Assembly: GCA_963970005.1 (NCBI GenBank)
Contig: CAXAMN010021361.1
Location: 3,535,533 to 3,599,532 of the forward strand
DNA length: 64,000 nucleotides
Source of the DNA: Durusdinium trenchii
Taxonomy: Eukaryota; Sar; Dinophyceae; Suessiales; Symbiodiniaceae
Direction: 5' to 3'
Position 1 is the first letter of the stretch, and the number at the start of each line of letters is the position of its first letter. The notes below the pieces were generated by a model. That model was not told where the DNA came from. It saw only the letters and a program-made list of their open reading frames with translations, and did no database searches. This document shows, in pieces, positions 28,070 through 37,000 of the stretch. The translations under genes were made by a program, and so were the position numbers.

Positions 28070-31000
28070 TCACCACTGGTGATAACCTCTCCATCCACGA
28101 TGATCCCAGCTGCCCTGAGCATCCCACCGATCATCTTCTCCCTTCTTGGACTTTCCCTTGGACTTGCTCTTTCCCTTTCCCTTTTCAGAAGGTTGAGGTA
28201 CTTCGCGGTGTTCTTGCGTTAGCGCCGGCCTCCAAGATGTTCCAGATTGGCCTCCTCCTTTGGAATGTCCTCGGGATGATGAAGAAGTTGTACCTTCTGC
28301 TGCATGTGTGTTGGCGGCAAGATCTTCCTTCAAGGCTTGCTCGAACACATCGGTAGCACTGGATGGTGATTTATCATGTGATCTGGCTTTTAGAACAGCC
28401 TTCGTCTTGTTCTCCTCTGTTGAAGGTTTTGGCTCCTCACTTGGTGCTGACGACGGCTTGGCCTCGGTTCCGGGTGTAGATGCTGGCTTTGCCTCAGCTC
28501 TTGACGAAGATGCTGCTTTCGCTTCAGACTTAGTCGTTGATGTTGACTTAGCTGTTGCCTTGGCCGCCTGCTTCTTCTTGCCCTGAATCTCCTTGGCCCT
28601 ATCTCCAAAGCCTAGACGATTGGTAAGAGCTTGAACATGCTTATGTTCTACCACGCTCATCCATCTCTCTGTATGTCCAACGTTGGGGTTTCTGGCCATT
28701 GACTCTATGACTTCCTGAGCTTGTGGGGGTAACCTGATCTCATGTTGATCAATGATCAACAGAATAGACTTCTCCCACTTGCCCTTCATTCTCGAGTACA
28801 TGATGTCCAGAGGATCAATCACCTTGTGGTTGGGTGATGTAACGTCGGTTCTAAAGTAAGAATATGTCCGACAACCGTAAATCGCATGGATGCACTTCTG
28901 TACCAATTCAGTCATTGCGCTGGCTTTCTTCACTTTCAACTCCTCAATCTGGGCATCAGTCAAGTCGGTGGAGTGTTCGAAGTTGCCATATTCCTCCTTG
29001 AAGGAGTTCGGAGTATGACCAAATGATAGGATCATGAGTGCTACCTTGCAAATAAATTGCTCTCCTCTGAATCGATGCCAGGCCTCCTCAGTTGTAATAT
29101 TGTTGTCGTTGGCAAAGATTAACATCATCTCATCTGTTGGATCCAATGGTCTCCCATCGCCATCGATTTCAGTGGAATCTCCTGTACCGAACTTGCTTAT
29201 CACATCCAGACGCTTCTTTTTCCAATTTGCTTTGAAGTCGGTAAGGCTGGTGCAATAGTAGCTCTTGTACATCAGGGAGATCATGCTCAGCACACATTTG
29301 ACCACGTACCTATCCATCAAACCCGATGCTTTCACGGAGACGTCCTGACAGTAGGCTCTCTCTTGATGCGCATAGATTCGAGGTTCCGGTACTCGACAAT
29401 AGATGGGGAGATCCTCGTTGTCTTTTCCTTCTTCGGGATTGAACTTGGTCGCTCCATGCTGTGCATAGTATCCCGGTTCATCACGATCTGTCGGTCGATT
29501 CGCCTCCGGATGTAAGTCGTCGGTGACGTCTTCATCCTCGGGCTCACCATCTTGGCGTTTCTTCCCCTCATATTGTTGTGTGCTCCTCTGGATCTCGATG
29601 ATCATATTTCGTTCATCTTCATCTTCTAGATCAGAATCACGACCGTAGTCGATCTCGTCCTCATTGAAAGATGGGGTCTCGACATTGTCACTCTTGAAGT
29701 TTTCTGCACCATCAGACGGTTTGGAAGGATCTAGATTGTCCGTGTCCTCGTCGTCGTCAGCTGCTTCAGTTTGAGCGATGTCTTCTTCCCAAGCCCTTCT
29801 GATCTCGTCCATAGTGGCCTGGTCCAAAGTATCTTGAACATCATCCTCAGGCTCCTTCTCTTCCTTCTTTTCCTCTTCATCGTCGGTCACAAGATCAACG
29901 GGTGAATCGGAAATGACAGTGTTGCGAATACCACACGAGAGTAGTCTGCCTTGACAAGATAGACACACGGACAAAGATGAAGAAGTCAAATGCATACATG
30001 ATGGACACAAAATGGTGCCATCCACGTTGCGATATCCTTCACATGTTCTGGAGATGATTTCGTCCCAAGTTTCCTCACTGATGGAATCCTCGATCAGCTC
30101 TCCATTGTCATCGAATTTTACTTCATCGATAAGGGACACGAGCTTTTGGACGTTGTCATCTGTCGCCGAGGCTGACTTCGTGACTTCGTCGGCTCTCTCG
30201 AGGATGGTATGCTTCTGAGCAACCCAAAGTCCATGACGTGCCGCTAGAACAACTTGCTCTCCGGTGCTTCCCAGCAGGAGTCTCCTCCATGCCTGAACGT
30301 GGTCGTCCCAATACCAAGCACCTCGTACACATCTCCATGGAACTTCTCTAAAGACAACAGTGTAGGAATTCTCCGAAATTCTTCCCCCAAGCTTCCTCAA
30401 AGTCATGATTGGAACATAAAGGCATACGGGCATTCCCCCCCTTGGCCATCTTGATCTCAGAATCTTTGATGATCGGTCATCCCACGGCGCAAAGTGGTTG
30501 AAGAAAACACTACCTCTATATCCCTCCATTCCACCAGGGACAATTCCTAGTTTCATAATTGATTCAATATTGGAAAGCGATGTCATGTGAAAGCTTCCTC
30601 CAAGCTGCATTGCCACATTTTCTGGAATGAGATGTGAAGTCCACACAGGATATATTGACACGTCCTCTTCAAGAACAGTCTCTCTTCCTGAATTGTGAGA
30701 GGCAACAGCTCGAATTGCACAAGGAGCGATCCAACGTTCATGCTTCAGAAATGACGGTGCGTCTGTGCCGTAAAACATGAGGTTTGCCCAGTATTGCCTT
30801 TCCTCTTCGATTGAGACATCCTCCTTTGAGATGCGAATGGCGGCAATCTGATAGCGTACTCTGTTTTGCAACTTCTTTGCATGCCACATCGCCTTGCACA
30901 AATATTGGTATCGATCTGTCTTGGTATCTTGCTCACGTTGAGTGCCTGAGATAGTACTGATATTGACACCATCGCTGAAGACATGATCATATTCCAGGAT

Positions 31001-34000
31001 CTCATCGATGTTCACCCATCCACCCTCATTGCACTTCGGGGACACATGTGGTCTTCGACCGCGGTGCGATTGAATCCCATTATGCTTTCCCACTCCATGC
31101 CTGAGTAGTCTATTGAGTCTATGGCTAATCTCGCTGATCCACTGACTCTCCTCGCTGGTCTTGTCGATGCGAATTGCTGGGTTCATCTTTGGTGGATCCG
31201 TGAAAGTTGCATCTCTCTTCGGTCCATTCCAGTACTCCACATAGAATGTAACTCCATACTGTGGAATTATCTCGATGTTTCCTCTATCGCAAGCTACCTC
31301 AATCTGCCGATATCCAGCTTTTTGAAATTGTTGTGGATCAGGAGCAAGGTCCTTTACTTTGGGCATCTTTATTCCGAGTGCTGCAGCCTCCTGAATAAGT
31401 GCATCAAGTTCCCTCTTTCCATCGGGACCTGATCTATCAACCCTGTGATTTGCGACCTTATATTCTCCTCCTTCTTTGTCATCGGCAATGTCAAAGAGGT
31501 CGACGGGCTCTTTGAATCTGGTGACGAAGCTGGCGTTCCCAAAGGCCTTCTTGGTTGCCTCAACCGCTTTCGCGTATTCCTCTTTTGCAGAGTCTGACGA
31601 ATGTGGTCTACCTTTGGCTCTCGGAGAGTAAGGTGGTACCTTACTTCCTAGTTCCGGTTCTTCTTCGGGAAGTTCAATATCTTCATCATCCACATCCATG
31701 TAGTCCTCGTCTTCGACGTCTTTGGATGACTTTGCTTTCCTCTTTCGGTTTTCAACATCACGTCGGATGATTGCCTTGTCGTCCTCGGTGAAGCACTTGC
31801 GCATAGTGTCCTCCATGTAAGAAAATGATTTCATCAACTCGTTCTTCTTCTCAGTGTCGGGACAAATAGCCAGGTGATGTTGGTTTGAACCACAACAATA
31901 GCACACCATTTGGCTCTCTGCGCGTGCTCTGACCCTTCTGAGGTTGTCATAGGCGGATTTCCAGCTGGAAGCGGCTGCTGTACCTTGCCCACTGCGCTTG
32001 GCAGCTCTTTTCCGTTCTTCAGTATCTGGATTTGATGTCGGGTAGTTTGACCATGTTTTCGTCGGAGATACTGAACGACCTTCCCCTTCCTTGTAGTCTT
32101 GCGGGTCAAGCTCAGGCGTAGGTGGTTCAGGCTCCTCGACTCCTGGAGTGGTACTCGCAGGGTCGGCTTCGCCATCCTTCATCTCTACATCAGGCTCTTC
32201 CGTAGACGTTCTCTTGGGCTCTGGGGCTATGGCCAGTCGTACCATTCTCCTGAACTCTGGTCTGGTAGCATACCTGGACATGACGGCATCGATACAGGCT
32301 CGTTCTTCAGCTGTAACATGGAGCCCTGAAGGTTTATTCCTTTTGGTGTTGTCATTGATTGATTTTCGGCTCGCTGCATAGAAGTGAAGAAAGGACATTT
32401 CTATACCTCTTCTGCATTCATTGATCTGAGCCCAATCCTCGAACAGCGTGTCTTTGAAGATGCCGGCCAGTTCGAGAACACCAGTCCAAAACTCCATGAT
32501 ATCGCCCGCAAGCTCAGAGTTTGTAACGGTCCTATATTCATTCAACGAGAAGACGTCCTGGTACTCCTTGCGCGTGAAGAAATATTGGATGTAGTCGTGG
32601 TACGCCACATTCCCATAGTCCATATACGCTCGGAAACCATAGTCTTCATTGCCTAGATCATAGTCTCGGTGGATGAAAAGAGTGGATCCCTTCCCTTGGA
32701 TACAGTACTGTTCCACAAGTTCCGATGGGGCTCTGATTCCACCATGATGCGAAATAGCTTTCAATGCTCCTTGAATCCAAGGCGGGTTCTTCCTGGATAG
32801 CATCATCGCACCCTCGACCATGAATTCACGGAGATTCTGCGCTGGATACAAACGGTTCCATTCAGCATTCTTCTCCCAAAGGACTCTAACTCTCACTGCA
32901 GTTTCCCAGATGCTTTCTCTTTCTTGTTGAATCGTGGGAGTGCCGTTGTGAACACACCAAAAGTTGAAGTTGCAATTCACACAACGGCTTCTATTTTCCG
33001 TGTGTGTGTTCCAATCCTCGGATGCATCATATTTGTTGCAATTTTCACAAAGATATGGTGCGGCATCTGCAGTGGCTTTGCAGTTCTCAACTCTCCGATT
33101 TCCCGTCATCCAATATTCCATCCTGTCCTCCTCAGGCTCCGGATCTTTCAGAACGAATCTGATGTCCCTCCATTCGGTGCCTTGACTGAAGCTCCCACCA
33201 ACAGTATGCTTTGTGCTGGTCTTCTTCGGTTGCCCGTCACTTGCCGACATAGCAACGTTCAAGTACCTGTCGAAGTTGTCCTGAGAAATTGGGACCTGGA
33301 TCTCGTCCTCTGCCATGTTGTTCAAAGCACTGACATGAACTTTATTCATTGAACACAATAGGATGACCCTTTCTCTCGTGAGTTGTTTCTCCATCACAGC
33401 CCAAATCTTGTTCTTGTCGCTGCCTGTGATATAGTTCGCGCTAGGAGCACCTGCAACTGAATACATAGCTTTCCAGGCACGTGACGATTTGGTGGCCAAG
33501 GCACCACTTCGTCTCACTTGGTCTACAATGTCGGTGACAATGTGACTGTGATCATATCTTGCTGGCCCGAAGAACTTTGAATCTGGCTGGATGTTCACTA
33601 ATACTGGGGTAGTCAGGAGTTGTCCGATCGAATGGACCTTCTCAGCTAACTTCCTTGAGAACTCTTTGAATGTCGCCTCGGTCAACCTCAGTGTGCTGCC
33701 GTTCGGAAACATACAATGAAGACACAGCCAGATGTGGACGGTTGTACCGTCCCCCTGATCTTGTCCATGTTCTTTCAGGAAAGAGACTACTCCATCAAGA
33801 GTATCCAGGATGTCTTGGTGCCTTTCTCCCTTAACTTGGAATACACAGCAATTTTCGAATGCCATCTCAGTTCGGATACCGTATTGCATCGTCGTGATCT
33901 TCTTTGACGAACTTGCTCTAGTCACATAGTCAAGGTCTGTCACAAGAATGGTGTGTCCGGTACCGACTCCTCTAATCTGGCCACTCAAATAATCAACATC

Positions 34001-37000
34001 CATAACTCCAGTATCCCCGTCAATCATCACCTTGTCCTTCTCCTCGGTGTGGCACCCAACTTTGGATGAAAGGGACTTGATGTGATATGCGGCCTTCTCT
34101 GGCACATCGATCAACTTCAAGATAAGTACCATGGCCCTTGCTGAGGGATACTGAAAACAACTTGTCAGATCGAACTCTTCAACCATCTCAACATAGAGCT
34201 TTGTCCAAAAACCGTCGCTCTCGTTCACTTTTGTCCTCAAATGAGAATCAGTGAGAGGTTGAAGCCCCATTGATGAACTCGATCTGTAATTTCCACCCAA
34301 AGTCACCCCGACATAATACGTGAGCCTCCTCACATATTGTCTCCAATCTCTTCCTGGCTCGGCTGTACGAGGACCAGCAAACGGAGCTGTAGCGTAAGCA
34401 GTGGTACTGCTTCGATAAGTCCAGAGATTGAATCTGATGGGTTTGCCAAGGTAGTCCATACCGTTGCACCCGATAGTCGTCACACCTTCAGGAGGAAGCG
34501 TGACAAACCATTCTTTTGGCTGTGCAGGTTGTTTCGGCCTCGGCATGGGTTTGCACTTTGGCGGAGCTTTCGGTGGAGGTCGTGGAACGTCATACGCACC
34601 GTGAGGTACATCGGATGACCAAGGGTCCCATTGTTCATTGTTCCTTTCCCAAGGTGGCCTAGGACCTGAACTTGATGAAGTATAAGGACCGCCCGGTGGT
34701 ACCGAACTTCCTTTTCCTCCGAAAGTCTGGGTATAGTCATCACGATTCTTTGGTGCTCCACTTTGGTCTCTTGCCCTTCTTGCTTCCTCCCTCATCTGTT
34801 TGGTGATTTCATCCTGACTAAGCCCTCTGTTCTTGGCATGATGGATCCGAAATTGACACAACCATTGAGGTTCCACCGCACTGAAATCTTTCAGATTGGG
34901 TGGCCCGATTGAGGGATTCTCGAAGGTCAAGTAGATCTTTTCCTTTGGCTTGCCCAAGGTCTCCATGTCTGGTTCTTTATCCAGGTTGGCTTCGGATAAA
35001 TGGAGCTCTGCAATGTACTGATTCAAGATACTGATCGATGTGTCCCTTGCGAGAAGATCTCGATGGACTCCTAGTTCAGCACCAAGGACATTGTAACCTG
35101 CTGTCCACACATCCTGCTTCACCTCTGGAAACCATTCTTTCAAATGCTGGAATGCAGCGAGCATCTGCGCATTCGCTTCAGGTCTGAGGGAAATGGCAGA
35201 TTGTTCAATGACATGCCTATGAATGCATCGATACAGCGCTTGGATGCACTGGAAGTTGTTGATTGCGGCACATCTTTCCAAGGTTCCTCCCGATTGCCCT
35301 TTTGCAATGATCTGAATGAGGTCAGTCAATGACGTGAGATCTTCGGGATGGTTCTTGTTGTGAAACCTCAATGCAAATCCCAATGACGCACCCGCCAAGC
35401 TGATGTATCTGCAGCTGCGTTCCCAATGTTCGCCGGTCATCGCTACGTAGTTGCTGCTACGACCTTCAATGGGTATCCTGTGATGCAGATCATTCATGGA
35501 ATCATAGAAGTACCCGTCCCTCGTGATGTCTAGAAGTGAATCTTTTGACATCGCAGTGGAATTGATACCTTTCATGCCTCGTTTGGCGACCTTCTCATTC
35601 AGGTCTTCCAACATCCCTTTGACTGGTGCTTCTTGATTGAAGGGTTCCGGCATGAATAAAGTCATGAGATTATCTGCAAATAATTCCAACCTGTCCCAAA
35701 CATCATTGGATGCAAACGCTTCATAGGGAAAGTGACCCGGATTAGGAGGAGGTGGCGGCCCAAGAGGTGTATGTTCTGGTCGTACCAGTCGCTCTTGATT
35801 CTTGGCGATGCCGATCACCCTCTTTATTCCAGCAAAGAACACCCTTGCTACCTCATTGCCGTCGTCCGTCTGTGGGTCGTACTTGCTGAGCAACACTCTG
35901 AGGGTTCTCACGAGGCGCTCCTGGATGGCTCCACCCTTGGCTTCAACGGCGCAATAACAAGCGCTGATAGAGTAGATGGGTGGTACCCCTCTCTCCATCC
36001 ACTTCTCTGCCAGTTGCAGAGCTTGTCCTGGGTCCATGTCTTCGACGAACTGTCTAGGAACAAGTGTAGGACTCTCCTCTCGCCTGCTATCCAATATCTG
36101 GAGGTGTTCTTTCAGCTTCTTGGCTGAGGCCATGTTCCTCCCTGTGGTCCCATATGCAGTAGAACGGAACATGTTGAATACACAATCTCCACGATGTAGG
36201 GATGTTGTCAATCTCCAGAAATGGCTCACGAATGCTAATGAGTTCCCTCTTTGTGGTAAGGTTGTCGGTGACAGCCCACCAGTGATTGGATGGAACTCAG
36301 CGAACTTCTTCTTGGCAAATTGCTGGATCACGCCGGCACCAAAATGGCTAGCTTGGTTGATCTCGAAATCTTGCTCAATATGATTGTGAAAGGTAATGAC
36401 ACTGGCGCATGAATCATGAGTGTCATGGTTGTTTTCACAAGTGAATTTCTTCTTCTTAGAATCGTGAACCGACTGAATGATCTTGTCAAATCTTTTATTG
36501 ATATTGACTTCTGAACATGGGTTGCCGTTTGACATGGAAGGATGCGGCGACCGCGACCAATCGTAAAGCACAGGAGAGGGGCTGGTCACATGCTGCTTCT
36601 TCCACAATGACAATGCACGTTTGTTCAAAGTCTCTATCATATGCTGCGCAATTCTAAGAGTATACAATTGAGTTACTCTCGTTTCTCTTCCGGCACAAGG
36701 TGCATGCTGATGTTTATGATCACACTTCTTCATCAAACTTTGAAACTGCACCCCCCACGACACAATCCTCCACGGCTTCTTGATGGGTATATTTCTATGA
36801 CCATAATGAGTCGCGAGGCCATACATACATCCGTCGAAGTCATGTATGTGTGATTCCGTGCCTTCTATCAGAGTTGTCATTCTATCATCTCTCCAATACT
36901 CGCAACTTCTAGGTAGCTCAGTAAGCGCACATGCTCCTATTGCGAATACATGGTCAAGCACATTGGCAAAGCAATTCCACAACGACCAATACAACTCTTG

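Noticed and set aside
35732-36383. Plus-strand frames within the copia element
   Set aside because: Shadows of the 3,844-codon minus-strand frame.
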